A stretch of DNA of 64,000 nucleotides from Phoenix dactylifera (Eukaryota; Streptophyta; Magnoliopsida; Arecales; Arecaceae), in the NCBI RefSeq assembly GCF_009389715.1, contig NC_052409.1:5631775-5695774 (forward strand), in the 5' to 3' direction. Made by a program: the position numbers and the translations under genes. Under the pieces are notes generated by a model. That model searched no databases. It had not been told where the DNA came from and saw nothing but the letters and a program-made list of their open reading frames with translations. Shown here piece by piece: positions 13,236-25,842 of the stretch (its first letter is position 1; each line of letters begins with the position of its first letter).

Positions 13236-14889
13236 GAAAACCTTAGCTCTAGTCAACTGAGTTCGGCACTAGAGCATGACCATCTTTGTTTACCTTGGAG
13301 CATTGCTTGTCTACCTTTCTGTTTTTTTTCGGTGTATATAGCTCTATCAACATTTTTTTTTCTTTTCTAAATTTGTTGTAATCATGAAGAAATGTTTTAG
13401 CAGTGGATGAGCAATGGTTACCTTCTAGACTGATAAATTGAATTTTAACTATGATGGCATTTAGCCCCCACCTTGGAGAGAATAATGGAACAAATTAGGT
13501 CTCTCCTATTTTATCTTGTCTAGCTAAATTTTTCACTACAGGAGCCAAAGCAACCTGGTGAATCTCCTAAGTTGTCAATTTCACATGAGCTTATAAAATC
13601 TAACATGCAGCGGGGAATTGATTCTAGTATTTCCTACAAACATGGGTGATTCAGATATTAATTTGAACAGTTAAAGATGATGTAGCCTTAGACCAAAAGC
13701 TCATATATCATAATTAAACTGAACTAATGTGCCAAACTGATGATTATATAAGATTATGTAACAAATAGCCGCATTTACTTCTCTTTCTGCTTGCTTACTC
13801 GAAGGTCTGTCTCCACGTTCAAGTTGTGCTACGAATTGGCACCACTAACACAGGCCCTTGTTTCTACTAACTTGTGGACCAATTCGCTTACTCCTCTTTC
13901 ACATGCCATGCACGGTGGGGTCTCCATGGCGATCCAAAGGCCCTAAATCAGTGGGTAGACACGGCTTCACCACCAATGGAGGAGCTGTGGGAGATATTGT
14001 ATAATTGTTTGGCTTTCTGCTTTTTTTTTTTTTCCATCCCTATATGTAAATAATATCCCTACCTGGGTTCACAATCAATAACATCTTCACAATTTAGAGT
14101 ATTGGTAAGTCGAAAAACACCATGCATTGGTGACTTTCATGAGATCTTTTCTTATAGTTTGTCTAGTCATATTTTTTCTTCCTCAATTCATTATTCTACA
14201 AATTTCTCAAAAAAGAGGTTCATCAAAATAAAAAAAATCTAATAAAATAACTATAAAAAAGAATTCAAAAACGTGTTTTTGGCTTCTGAATATCCAACTG
14301 ATCTATTAATTTCTTCTTTTCCATTAATATAGGAACATTATTTCTATTGATTTGATACCAATTATGCAGGAGCAATGATCGGAACAAGTACAATCAACCA
14401 TCATAAAATTGTGAGCCTGGAGGAACTGTGAGGATGGTACACCATGGGCACAGCTAGCTCCTGTGCTCACAGGCAAGCTATCTCTAGGTTTGCAACCCTC
14501 GGCGTTGGCCCGATGCTATGACTCCGATTTCCAGCATCTAATGCGCACCACCTGCTCATTCCCACCACTACCCCGCATGTAAAGATAGATCTTTTTTTGA
14601 CAAAAAAAATGAGCAACCTTCGTCAAAATTTATCGAGATCATGAATCGTAAGTGAAGCCAGGCCTGGAACTCAGATCATCGCTATCCAATATGGCAATAT
14701 TTAGTCAGATGGTAGAGATGGATAATAAGGCATTCATTCTTATCCCAAATAAGTAGACCAATAATTTTGGTTTCAATGGAGAGATGGATGAACGTCAGGT
14801 AACAAGGAAGGAGAGTGACAGAGGACCTTGCATTGCAGGTTGTACGTAACAACTTTAATATTCGCTTAAAAGGAATCTGTGGTATTGTA

Positions 14890-15372
14890 TGTCATGTCCC
14901 GTGCGCAGGGCACGTGAGGCACCCAATGCCCACGTCGGGGCCACATGAGGGGGGAACATGGGCTTCCCTGTCAGATATTGTTCGGTTTTGGAGCCTACAC
15001 GCGCGCCGCTCAGACCCTTTCTCGATTTTGTTTTCCACTCAAAACGTGTCTGTAGGATTTGGAAACACCCGTCTCATATGCTCAGGCTCTGAAATGAGTC
15101 CAGGCGATGTGAGATTTTTCATTCACCCATCCTCGGACTAGAGCCGTCCTTGGCTCTGGTACCAAATGTCACACCCTCGCCTGCGCGGGGCACGTGAGGC
15201 ACCCAGTGCTCACGTGGGGGCTACATGAGGGGGGAACACGGAGCTTCCCTACCAGATATTATTCGGTTCTGGAACCTGCAAGCGCGCACACGCGCTGCTC
15301 AGATCCTTTTCAATTTTGTTTTCCACCTAAAACACGTCTGTAGAATTTGGAGACACCCGCCTTATACGCCTA
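14890..15372 (-). mobile_element. TRIM-like miniature LTR element (two direct repeats with PBS between)
   Basis: Two direct repeats, 14890-15084 and 15167-15372, share about 200 bp including gcacgtgaggcaccca, acatgaggggggaaca, cagatattRttcggttYtgg and ttttgttttccac. Between them lie only about 80 bases. Next to the right copy, on the minus strand, is TGGTACCAGAGCCA (plus 15151-15164), a tRNA-Met-like primer-binding site two bases from the repeat end (TGTCAC). This is the layout of a terminal-repeat retrotransposon in miniature read on the minus strand. A polypurine tract and target-site duplication were not obvious. It could instead be a collapsed remnant of a longer LTR element. Confidence 0.55.
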
Positions 15373-16233
15373 ATATACGTTTATTCATGTGGCACCATGT
15401 CAGCATGGAAAGAAGAATGTGCATGCAAAACTATGCCATGGTAGGCCATTTGCAAGGTAAAGGTATGATGAAACCTTCTGACTGTGTCAAGAATCTAGGG
15501 CCAACTTTATGGAAAATTTTAGATTCCAAGAGTAGATGGTGGAAAATAGTCAAGAGGTTAGTCTCAGCTTTCCAATATTCACCACCAGCATAGTGGTGAA
15601 GGTGTGGAGGCTAGCACGACGCACAGGTGCCCGCGAGGTAGGGGTGGAGGTGGCAAAGGAAAAGGTAGAAGAAGGTTAAAAAAATAAAAAAGAATAAGGC
15701 TGTGATTCTAGATTTAATTACAATAAAAACAAATTGTAGTAATCTATATCATTGGTTATCTGGTCCTTCAGCTATCCAATTTTAAATGGAGGGATAGAAT
15801 TATTTACCTCTATGGAAACAAAAATGCACCATAGCGAAAATCCCCTACCTTACCTTAATTTTCTTTTGTATAGCTTGGGGATTCATGTTGTGCAATCTTT
15901 CGTTTTTCCTCTTTTCATTTCAAATATCTGCCGCTTGATCATTCCAAACAGTGAAATCGGCAGGCATCGTAGAAGACTAACAAAAACCATGAAGGACCAC
16001 CCCATGAGAATCATTTTAAACCTTCTTAAAACTTATGATGAACAACCAATGAATTCAAGTATGTTCGAGACCAAAACTTATATAGAGCATAATATGCAAC
16101 CCGAGATACAAATGATACTACCATATACCATAGCTTTTATCAAAAGTACTCGAACCGTATATTGAGTGCTTTAGAAATATAAATGTAGATACATGTAATG
16201 CAACTTTAGATGCTTTACTTTAAGCTAAATCAT

Positions 16234-19200
16234 TCAGCACCTGCGCAGCTTGAGCGCTTCAAAGCGAGCTGCAAGTTTTTCATAGTCGGGCAACTTTGGA
16301 TGAACATGAGAAACAGGGTTGACCAAGCATGTATTTGATTTATCATTGGCAGGTGATTTTTCTTCAGAGTGGTCGCTATACGGGGGCAATGTAGGTGGTC
16401 GTCGATTAGGAGGGCGACTTTCTGTTGATGTTTCCATCTCTACTTCTTCATCAATATCTGATTCTAATCCATCAGAGTCATCAAACTTTATATCTGAATT
16501 CAGCGCCCGCACAGTGCAACTGCTCCTTCTAAGTATCTTTTTATCATCCATATAGTCAGTATCCATGCCTGTATCATTCATATAGTTTGACAAGTTGAAG
16601 CTTTGTGAATTGAACATTTTCCCTGGGGCCTTGAGCTCATTGACAGAAGAACTATTTGTTATGGAGGATTGAGTGGAAGAATCTAAGGATTGTTTCTGCA
16701 GTCCATCTGCCCTGTTGAATTTGTTGAGACAGGAAGCTGCGGTGTCGAAAGTAACTGCTGTTTGATCAAATGGATGAGAGTTCTGTTCGGCGAGGAATGC
16801 TGCAGCTTGTGCAGCAGAAACTGCTTTCTTTGCTGATTCCGCAGCTGCTCGAGCAGCTGAAGCTGTATCCTTGAACTGCATAGTAGAATCTTCCCTGTAA
16901 TTGTTAGATTTGATTCCAGAAACAACAGGAAACCTTTGTAAGCAGTGAAATTCTTGAGATCCAGTTGGATTGCGAGATGATGAAGAAAAGAAGGAAACCT
17001 GAGAGCAGGCTTATTTGGTGGCACATCTTTTGGTGGAAGATTAGGCTTCACAGGGATGCTGGTGGCACTAACAAATGAGCGTGGCCCTTCCTGTAAAATT
17101 TGCCATAAGAGATTGCTGTTTTACTGGCAACTTAAATACAAAATCCATTAATTCACTCAATGTATACGTGCAGTGGGAGAGAGTGAGTGAGAGAGAGATC
17201 TTTGCAGCATACTAGAAGTTCTTCCGGTGGCTTGAGAAGCTGTGTCTCAGATTCTGTTGCATCCCATTTGATCTCATATTCCTTTGCTATTTCCCTCATA
17301 ACTTTCAGCTTTACTTCACCAGGAGGTTTTCTAACTGATAGTTTCTCGATCAGCTTCAGGAAGAGAACTTAATTAAGCATGATGTAAATCGTAAATGTAG
17401 ATGCAAATAAAAAAAGAAAAAATTGTGAAAAAAAAAGTAAGTGAAAAATGTCAAAAATTTTGCAATGCATATAGGATGTCCCAGTCAAAAAAGAACTAGC
17501 TAGGTCGGGAAAAAGCAGTGGGTGTTCATGGCTTTGATAGTATTTGAGAGATAAAAGCCTCAATCAATCAAGGAAGCAATGCATTCGCACTGGATAGCGT
17601 TGCATCTATTAGTGAGAACGTCTCTCGTTCATTGTAATTTGTAAACCATGTTGCAAGCTGATGAATAGTAATTAGGAACATTATTTTGTGAAGTCTCAAA
17701 AAATTCAAGCATTGCATGTTCCGGGCTTCAAGTTAGGCCTCTAATAGTATCCTGCTGTAAAAAGAAAAAAGCAGAAGCCTATGGGAGAATTAAACAATCT
17801 CATAGCACATTGGTTGTTGGAAGAACTGGTAAAATAATTACCATATGATTTACACCGGAGTTAGGACGTAGATCTGCTGCAGCAGATACAAAATCCTTTC
17901 CATACTTCTTTTCAAAGATGTCACGAATTCGGCTAAGTTCTGGGATTTCTGAGCACCTTGGAGCAGCATATATCATACTAGAAATACTTTCTTTTAAATC
18001 TGCAGGACAATCCCTGATGAACAAAAGACTAAAATCAGAATTTGGTTCCCATAGATTTTGAAAAGCAATGGACAGAAAGTAAACAAACCTTTGTTTTGCA
18101 ATGATTGGAAGGCGAACCACAATCAGCTCACAGAAAAGTCCAATGATCTCATTGGCTGCCATAACATTTTGTTCTCTAATCACATGTTCGACCTACAAAA
18201 TTAATTAATTTCAAATGACTACATCAATCTGAATGAATAATAGTTTGTACCATTTTGTAGCTCTTTTAATCCATCTGCAATATAGCATCAGTGTTTGATG
18301 ATCTGTTCTAACACAACTATACTGGCATTTAGATAAGCTAATTCTCAAAATCCAAGGAATTTGCTGATGGACAGACAGGAAATCCCTCTAGAAGCTTTGG
18401 GTCATGGGTGAAGTATAATTATGTCTCCAAAATTTAATTATTCCTTTGATTAAGATTACTTGAACTAGGCTGCCTATTATAAATACACTGGTTCCAAAGA
18501 TTCAGGTCATAAAAATTGGTGCCATATCAGTGGCTGGCCAGCACAACACAAGCCCAGTTCGTGCAATAGCCAGACCTTATCAGCTCAGAACCAGTACATT
18601 CAGGCTGGTAAACACAAGATTTCAAGCCTTGTTTGGTCCAAATCATGTTGAAGTTGGTGGTTTTAAATATAAAGTTGACCGGCAATTTGTAAACAAGGCC
18701 AATATATAAAGATTATTAGTTCTCCTTAATGTGAAATTGCAGCAGCCTCTGCAAGGCAAATGATGCTGGACAAAAACAGCTAAACATGGAAGCACAGAGA
18801 CCATCTACTTCTAAAAGGACATAGAAGTCATGAGTAACATGCGGATGACATGGAAGCAAGCGGCACTTTGGAAAATAGCCATGGTTTTACAATCATCCAC
18901 CTAATTCTCTGCAGTTGAAACAGTGGCCTATTCATTTCTCCAGCAGTCTATTGAGTTTGTGAGGAGTCTTGTGTTTGCCAGGCTCAGAATGCAGCTAGTG
19001 ATCTTTTTTTTTCTTCTTTTCCTTTCCTTTTCATCCACCTAATCAGATTACCCATCCCAAACATCAGAGATTCAAACTCAGAACCTCTTCCAAACAGTCG
19101 AAGGGTATGACACCTGGATCATTGCTAAATTCACTAAAGCCAGTGATAATTTTTGTTTTGCGTAGTTCCAGTTTCAATGGTGCAATTGAACGGCCCCTAA

Positions 19201-20055
19201 GTTTGCATCCTTGAAGGATCATAACAGCCACAAGTTCAAGTAATTAAAAACTGGGGAAAGGACTGAAGCACTCTGAAACCTTTGCATGAGGAACACCTCA
19301 CCTATGTAAGTATGATCAACCTAACCAGGTCCGTACAAATCATCCATCCTCCTTTCTCCCATCCATGGGCCATTTAAGTAACCATCAGATACCACAATCC
19401 AGCAAGCTAGACTTTCCTTGATCCCGATAACCAAATAGTTATAGACTTAGTCCATAATCCATTTAACCGAAGACTAGATGCCGAACCTGATCAAACCAGG
19501 ATATGTCTATTTGTGTAGAAATTTGGAAAACCAAAGTAGATATATCAAGAAAGCATCATAAAATAACAGAGCAAACTTGCCAACCATATACCCTAATCAA
19601 GAAACAGGTAAGGAAAGAAGATGAAGAGCAACAAGCAGAGGAAGGGAAAGGAAGGAAGGAAAGAAAATACCCGGATCCTGGCAGTGTCCTCCTGGCGGGA
19701 CTCGAGAAGCATGGCCATGTCGCGCCTCATCTGCCTCACCTGCACCTCCCTCTTGTTCCTCAGCAGCTTTATCCTTGCCGTCGCCAGCTTCGACTCCGTT
19801 TTTCTGCCATTATATATATATGTATGTATATATATATATATATTCCCTTCTATCTTTAGAAAAGAGTTTTATCTCCATAGAAAACCAAAACCAAACAAGA
19901 AGCATAAAAAACCAAAACCGAAGTACAAGAGCTGGCGAGAAGAAGAAGAAGAAGAGATGGTGGTCGTACAATTTGGAGGAGTTGAATCCACAGCGGAACA
20001 TGGAGGCGCCCGCACCCATTAGCTTCTGGAGCGGAGATTTGCTCTCGGGAGGCAT
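16234..20055 (-). CDS. IST1-like protein (regulator of Vps4/ESCRT-III), 7 exons
   Basis: Exons in transcript order are 19970-20055, 19671-19803, 18089-18192, 17842-18013, 17213-17353, 16999-17090 and 16234-16894. All junctions are GT-AG and in frame, giving about 462 residues. The protein starts MPPESKSPLQKL, and the IST1 domain spans roughly residues 20-190. Typical blocks are LKTESKLATARIKLLRNKRE, RQMRRDMAMLLE, TARIRVEHVIREQNVMAANE, FCELIVVRLPIIAKQ, CPADLKESISSMIYAAPRCS and YGKDFVSAAADLRPNSGVN. The following exon encodes LIEKLSVRKPPGEVKLKV, then a linker rich in Pro and Ser/Asp, an Ala-rich helix (ASAARAAAESAKKAVSAAQA) and a C-terminal basic end. Family members bind ESCRT-III and Vps4 and act in multivesicular-body sorting. 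The start is the first ATG of the GC-rich first exon; the open frame extends upstream but lacks family similarity there. A short (TA)n tract lies in the first intron, directly beside exon 2. Confidence 0.92.
19811..19842. repeat. (TA)n-rich tract in first intron of the IST1-like gene
   Basis: Alternating TA/GTA repeats lie beside the acceptor of exon 2 of the IST1-like gene. Confidence 0.8.
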
Positions 20056-20584
20056 TGCAGAGGAGAAGAGAAAGGAGGAGGAGAAGAGGACGAGAAGGTG
20101 GGGGCGTAGAAAGTGGGGACGAGCGAGTTCCAACGGTAACTTTAGATTTTCGCATGCGTACCTGGGGCCCGCTGGGCGAGGAGCCCTACCTTTTTTGAAC
20201 GAGTCGGATCGGGTCACTCGCGCTGAGTGGAATGAATCTAGAGACTCCAGGTGGTGTGGTGGGTGTCCAGGGGAAGTAGAAAAGGCAGTAGAGCAGGTGA
20301 GCCGTAGGGAGAGTGATCCGAATCATCTAATCCCAGTACCTTGCTTATAGATCTCATCGCTACATCATTACATATTATTATTAACACCATTAACATCTAC
20401 TTCCATGCAGCGAATAAAAAAATTTGCATAAGCCAAATTTTTATTATATATATATAATAACTAAATAATATATAAATTTAAAATAGCCACTAACTACTCG
20501 AATTGTATTAACAGCAGATGAGATAGGTGTGAGATAAGAGGAAAAAATTAACCCTTCCCGTTTTGAAAAATAAATTTTCAATCT

Positions 20585-20585
<1 letters not shown>

Positions 20586-20621
<36 letters not shown>
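20586..20621. repeat. (TAA/TTA)n microsatellite
   Basis: AAT repeats run directly into TTA repeats, making a small inverted triplet tract. Confidence 0.8.
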
Positions 20622-20780
20622 TTTATATATCTATTGATTCCGTAAATGTTAATTTTTTTATTAGAGTTTTTTTTGCGTAAATACTTTCTAAATATCGAAT
20701 TTTATATAAATATAATTTCATAATTAATACTTGTATGTATATTTTGTAAAGGCTATTATGTTTTTTTTTATTCTTGTTTT

Positions 20781-20783
<3 letters not shown>

Positions 20784-20835
<52 letters not shown>
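20784..20835. repeat. (TA)n microsatellite
   Basis: About 26 uninterrupted AT dinucleotides lie in the divergent intergenic region. Confidence 0.95.
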
Positions 20836-20837
<2 letters not shown>

Positions 20838-21379
20838 ATACCATCTAATGTTAAAAAATTTAACGATGTTAAATTAAAATAACTAAAATACTTTTAATAG
20901 ATAGATATGTAAAAAAAATATTTATAAGAGATCGCAATAAGAAAAAAAATAATTTCAAAATTTTATTTTATTTTAAATTAAAATAAATATGTTTTTTATT
21001 AAAGAACTGTAAAAAGTAATTATGCAAAAATAGTATTTTATAAAAATAAAAATAAAAATAAATTTTTTAAAAAATATTTATTTAAATTTAAAATTTTAGA
21101 TGTATTCGTAAAAAAATATTATATTGATTGATAAATTTCGTTTATAACAATCGATATTCTATGCCCAAAAAAAACTCGATAATTGAGTCTTGATTCGAAC
21201 TCGTTGGATCTAATTCCAACGTACCGCAATCTTCGATAAAAAAACCGAAAAAAAAAAAACTACGACAAGCTATGCTCAAGAAAATTCCGTCGTCCCGGAA
21301 ACCATACCATACCTTCTCCGTTCCCCCGCAGACAACCAGGTAACAAACAGGTCATAGATCGAGAGCGAGAGGAAGAGAG

Positions 21380-24300
21380 ATGGCCGGCGGCGGGGGGCAC
21401 GAAGGAAGCACGACGTACAGGGGCTACGCCATCCACCGCCCCAAGCGCTGGCACGTCCTCACCGGCAAGGGCTTGTGCGCCATCATGTGGTAAGTGATTT
21501 CCATCCCCCAACCCTAATCCCTCTCGCCTCCGATCTATCTCCATTTCACCTTTATCTCATCCATCTAATGATTTGTATTGTTGCAAGCAAAGTATATTTG
21601 ATGTTTTTGGGAATTTTGTTGTTAATACTATTCCAGTTGAAATGAATCTAATCGAAATCTGCGAAACAGCCATTCTAGAAACCGATTGAGAAGCGGAGTG
21701 GATGTTTTGATCTGCTGTCTTCTTTTTGTTTGTTCTTTTCTGAGGGATTAAGATGATTCGCTACCTTTTACTTGGTTAATTTGAAACCGCATTCCCTATT
21801 CGCAGCTTGATGGCCCCTTGTTTGGTTTAATCGACTTGTTTAGAGAAGAATCTCTGCTAAGCGCCACCAGGCAAAGGCAAAACTTTCTCGTGGGATATGG
21901 ATTCCATAGGATTCACACCTATCATTTTTTTTTTTTGACTCTGCTGTTAAAGCTTATGTTGATTTTGAGGTAGATGACATGGGCATCTACAATGAGTGTC
22001 CGAGAGGGCTTCGGTAAGGAGGAGTGTCTTAAATATATTTGTTGAATGATGTAGGAAGAGGTGGGACAGAACTACAGTAGTGTGGACGAAAATTGTGAAA
22101 AAAGATGTTCAGAAACATCAAATAGCATTAGAGGTATCCCTAAACATAGGAATGCTTGGTGAACTAGGCTTCATAAAGCCCAACTCAGATAGCTGGGGCG
22201 AGGCTTGATGGTTATGGTTATGATTACACCATAGCTTCCATCTAATTGAAGCCTTTAGATTATGCAGGCCACATGTTTTGGTGCACTGCTTTCTAGCATG
22301 GCATGCATGTTTCCTTGAAATTCTTGTATTGGCCATGTTATCACTTGAATTTAGACATAAATTCATAAGACCGTATATATATCGATGTTGGTTAACATTA
22401 AGAGCCCATGATCATAAGATCAATACGGCGAAGATGAGTATTTTAATGTGAATGCTAGAATTTCATATGTTTTGAGAAGACTACGGACTACCATTGGCAA
22501 GGAGGGGGTCTCCGGCATAAGGTTGAAGGGTCAAAAAAGAGGTTATGGAGACCAAATAAGATGTGGATGGGAGCATTAAGAAATTATTTGGAGGGGATTC
22601 TAACTTAAAGACTTTTCAGGGAAATAAAATTTCAATTGAGTCCCTTTCAACTAGACAAATCGTTCACCTTGTCTCCAGCTTATTTCACATTATAGACCAA
22701 CTATTTCACTTTTCAATTTTTGGGTGTATGGTAGAAGCCCTCTTTGTTATTTGATCCACTCTTTTGGCTGTTAAACGAGAATACAGATTGATGGTTTGAC
22801 ACATTTGGTCCTCGGTAATATATGCAACACAATCATCATCACTTGTTTTAGTATTATTCTGTATTATGTTTTATTCTGGTGATTTAGTTCATCATTTAAA
22901 TATGAGAGCTTTTATTTTATTCATATTGTGGTTCAAATACTCTAGTTTGGCAATCTGCTATGCATATCTATTTTGAGCTAACTTCTGTAACAGAGTAAGA
23001 AATATCCTTCATGTGTAGACTAGTATATGTGTACTCAAGCTTGACAAAGTTCTTTTTTTTTTTTAAAAAAAAAGTATAGCTCTTTATGCCATTGCCATCA
23101 CTATGATTGTGTTTTAATATGGAAGAAGTTCAAAAATTTCATGGCAATATTCTACTACTAATGGAGGTGAATAGTTGGGGCCGTGATATGGAGGCACAAT
23201 AGTCACAACATGATAGTTTTTATTACTCATATAGATGATTTGTGGATGCCAGTGGTACTAGGGAAACTAGCATATTATACATGACTCACTTTTATGTACC
23301 AATGTTGATAACTCCAATGCTGCTTGTTTTGTTTTTGCAGGTTTTGGGTTTTATACAGGGCTAAGCAAGATGGTCCTGTAGTTTTGGTATGATTCTTTTC
23401 TCAGTAATTCCATTCTTGTCTTTTAATTATCTCAAATATTAATGGTTATGTCCCATGCAATCTTTGTAGGGTTGGCGTCATCCTTGGGAGGGGCACGAAG
23501 ACCACTCTCATGGGCATGACCATGGGCATGAGGTATTTCATTGCAACTGATGCTATGAGAGCTTGTGATGCTTCTGAAGTGCTATGACTATTTCCATGGA
23601 CAAGTTCGTGGTTTTTGAGCCATTACTAATAAAAATGAGAAATAGCAAATTTTCATTTAAAATATTGGATAGCAGAAATATATGAAGCATTGCTGGATAA
23701 TCACTGGACTCATGAGTGAATGGTGAACTTATTACTTCCAGATTAATAAAAGAGAAGAACACAAAACGTATGAATTCCTTTTTCCTGAAAAAACATGGAG
23801 TGTGTAAAGTTTTATTTGACATAAATTGGGAAGAGTTTGGAAGTATGTACATTTTATTGGAGGGATATACCATATGCACTGTTATTGGCCGGGATTTGTA
23901 ACTGCATTGTCATGAGGTATTTTGTATACTTATACATGTATGCAATTATAATGGTGAGCATGTAAAATAGCACTAGTACTAGCTCTATATTTTAAGGGAT
24001 TTTTCCATGTTTACTTAACTAACATGCATGAACTTTTTCAAAGTAATGACCTTAGCTAATTAGAGGGAAGTTGCTTGCTTAATAAAATCCTGCAATGCAG
24101 TTGTCGAAGTCCTAAAATAACACCAGTACTAGCTCTATATTTTCCAGGGTTTTTTCCATTTTTACTTAGTTAAAATGCATGCTAGGCACTTTTTTAAAGT
24201 AATGACCTCATCTACTCAGAGGGTAGTTGCTTGGTAGTGAGATCCTGTAATGCAGTGTTCAAAGTCCAAAGTGAATATTCAACATGGAATATCAAAAACT

Positions 24301-25842
24301 TTGACGTGGCAACACTTTAGTACTTCGAGTGGAACTCTGTGGATGTACTCATTCATATGCAACCTGTAGGGTTAGTTGCTATAACCTAAACAAAATAAAT
24401 AAGACTCATGAAGTAAAGCATTACCTAGTTTCATCAAAAAAAAGTTATATCTAGTCACTTGAGAAAGGTAGAAATGCCAAGAGACACCAAAAGGATGATC
24501 GTTTCATGGTGAGGCCATATGAAGCTAGGAATATCATATTATGCATAAAAGCTCGAAGTCTCCTATTATATAACAGGGTCAAGAAACCTGAAGTTTGAAT
24601 TATCCAAGTCACACTATCTGGAGATTCTGTTAGTAGATTGGAGGCAATTAATGCATCTTGGTATCATGGGACAGCTTGTGTCAGTTGATTTTTTTTTTTT
24701 TAAAGAAAAAATACTTTAGTTGATCTTCAGTCTTCATCTATTTAAAGAGCAGCTAGCTATCCAATTCTTCAGATCTTAGATGCTTCATGATTTTGGGAAT
24801 CTGACATTGAATGTTGCCTTCCAAACATCAAACTTTCCAATTCTTTAATTTTTTATACAAGTGAAAGGTTACAATAACCAGTTCCACAGAGCAAGTGCTC
24901 TAAATGTCTCTGCAAGGAAGCCTATACTTGCAAAACATGAAAACCATAGTTTACATAGGTGAGTATTCTGATTTTGGTATGCATATGGCATACCCAGGTG
25001 CTTAAACCCTGGCAAGTTAAAAACAGTGGCTTGTAGGATTCTTCATAAAGACCTAAATTTCTTGATTAGATTCAAAAACAAGTAGATGACCCGTCTGAAG
25101 ACATTCCTTCTGGTCAGTAACATAAAAGGAGAACCATCACATGGTGAAAATTGAACGATTAAAGGAAAAGGTGGGATTGGCAGTGGAAAATCTTTTGGCG
25201 ACTCGTTTGCATTTGATTGATTTGGCATCAGAGAAGAAATCAGAAAACATGTTCAAAGGGAAAGATTACTTTCTGAAGTCATGCAGTTCTCAAGATCAGT
25301 TAATATGCCAATGTTATATAACAGTCTTTATGGATAATTTAGATGATCAGCTGTGCAGCTAGACAATGTTCCTATGTTTTTTTTTTAAGTTTTGTTACCC
25401 TGTCAACCATGTTACTGATATTCATGTAATGTGCATCGTGATTAGGAATGGACCATGTGTATGCATACATGTATAGCACCTAATAGTAATTAAATGGTCT
25501 GCATGCTCCAAACACTTGTATGGAGTGCCAGATAGGATTTAGTAATACAATTAAATATCCTGGCATGTATAGAGCATTGTTGGTAGGTAACAAGGACAGC
25601 AGATCCTGGTGAAAGCTCTTTATCATTAATTATGCTTATGAAGTCTAAAGAAAAAAGAATAAAATAGAAAAATTATGTTTCACATCATCTTATTCTGGTA
25701 ATATGATGCGTATAGGCAGTTTTATTGTTGATATGCCCAATTCTCAGTATCCCATCTAGTTTGTTTCTGATCTTTTTATCCCCTACTTTCTTGGGATACC
25801 ATTCTCTAATACCTACCTTTTTTTCTTCAGGCATCTCATTAG
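21380..25842 (+). CDS. NDUFB2: NADH dehydrogenase 1 beta subcomplex subunit 2 (complex I), 4 exons
   Basis: A small accessory subunit of mitochondrial complex I in the membrane arm. Exons are 21380-21489, 23341-23386, 23470-23532 and 25831-25842. They join in frame at GT-AG sites to give 76 residues. The protein starts MAGGGGHEGSTTYRGYAI, followed by HRPKRWHVLTGKGLCAIMWF, WVLYRAKQDGPVVLGWRHPW and EGHEDHSHGHDHGHE, ending ASH. The Gly/His-rich N-terminus, TGKGLC..MWFW..YRAKQDGPVV.GWRHPW core and His-rich tail match plant NDUFB2-like proteins of about 70 residues. One hydrophobic helix (LCAIMWFWVLY) spans the inner membrane. The last exon supplies only Ala-Ser-His and the stop and follows a strong TTTTTCTTCAG acceptor. 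If the last intron were retained, the tail would end six residues after the same GAG codon, so the extreme C-terminus is less sure than the core. Confidence 0.9.
21490..23340 (+). other. First intron of the NDUFB2 gene
   Basis: The intron is 1.85 kb, with donor GTAAGT at 21490 and acceptor TTTTTGCAG at 23340. It is AT-rich and holds no recognised repeat or gene. Confidence 0.6.
23533..25830 (+). other. Third intron of the NDUFB2 gene with a tandem duplication
   Basis: A 2.3-kb intron that contains the direct duplication at 23964-24270. Otherwise it is AT-rich and featureless. Confidence 0.6.
23964..24270. repeat. Tandem duplication, about 150-bp unit, two copies
   Basis: Copy 1 (23964-24113) and copy 2 (24114-24270) are head to tail and begin AAAATARCACYAGTACTAGC. 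They share agctctatatttt, aaagtaatgacct, agagggWagttgcttg and atcctgYaatgcagt. Several point differences and small indels show it is not recent. Confidence 0.85.

Larger units (their letters stand above)
12210..16233. other. Intergenic region with a tandem duplication and a TRIM-like element
   Basis: No gene is supported over about 4 kb between the membrane-protein gene and the convergent IST1-like gene. It contains a duplicated block (12769-13235) and a TRIM-like pair of direct repeats (14890-15372). Open frames here (for example 15752-16165) show no recognisable domain. Confidence 0.5.
20056..21379. promoter_or_regulatory. Divergent intergenic region between the IST1-like and NDUFB2 genes
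   Basis: This 1.3-kb stretch separates two divergently oriented genes, so it must hold both promoters. It is strongly AT-rich in the middle (20380-21270), with a (TTA)n tract near 20586-20621 and a long (TA)n at 20784-20835. GC-rich 5' UTR-like sequence flanks both starts. No individual promoter element can be assigned with confidence because of the AT-rich background. Confidence 0.5.

Noticed and set aside
15752-16165. Open frame of 137 codons between the TRIM-like element and the IST1-like gene
   Set aside because: No recognisable domain, no codon bias, AT-rich surroundings; a frame this long can occur by chance in 64 kb read in six frames.
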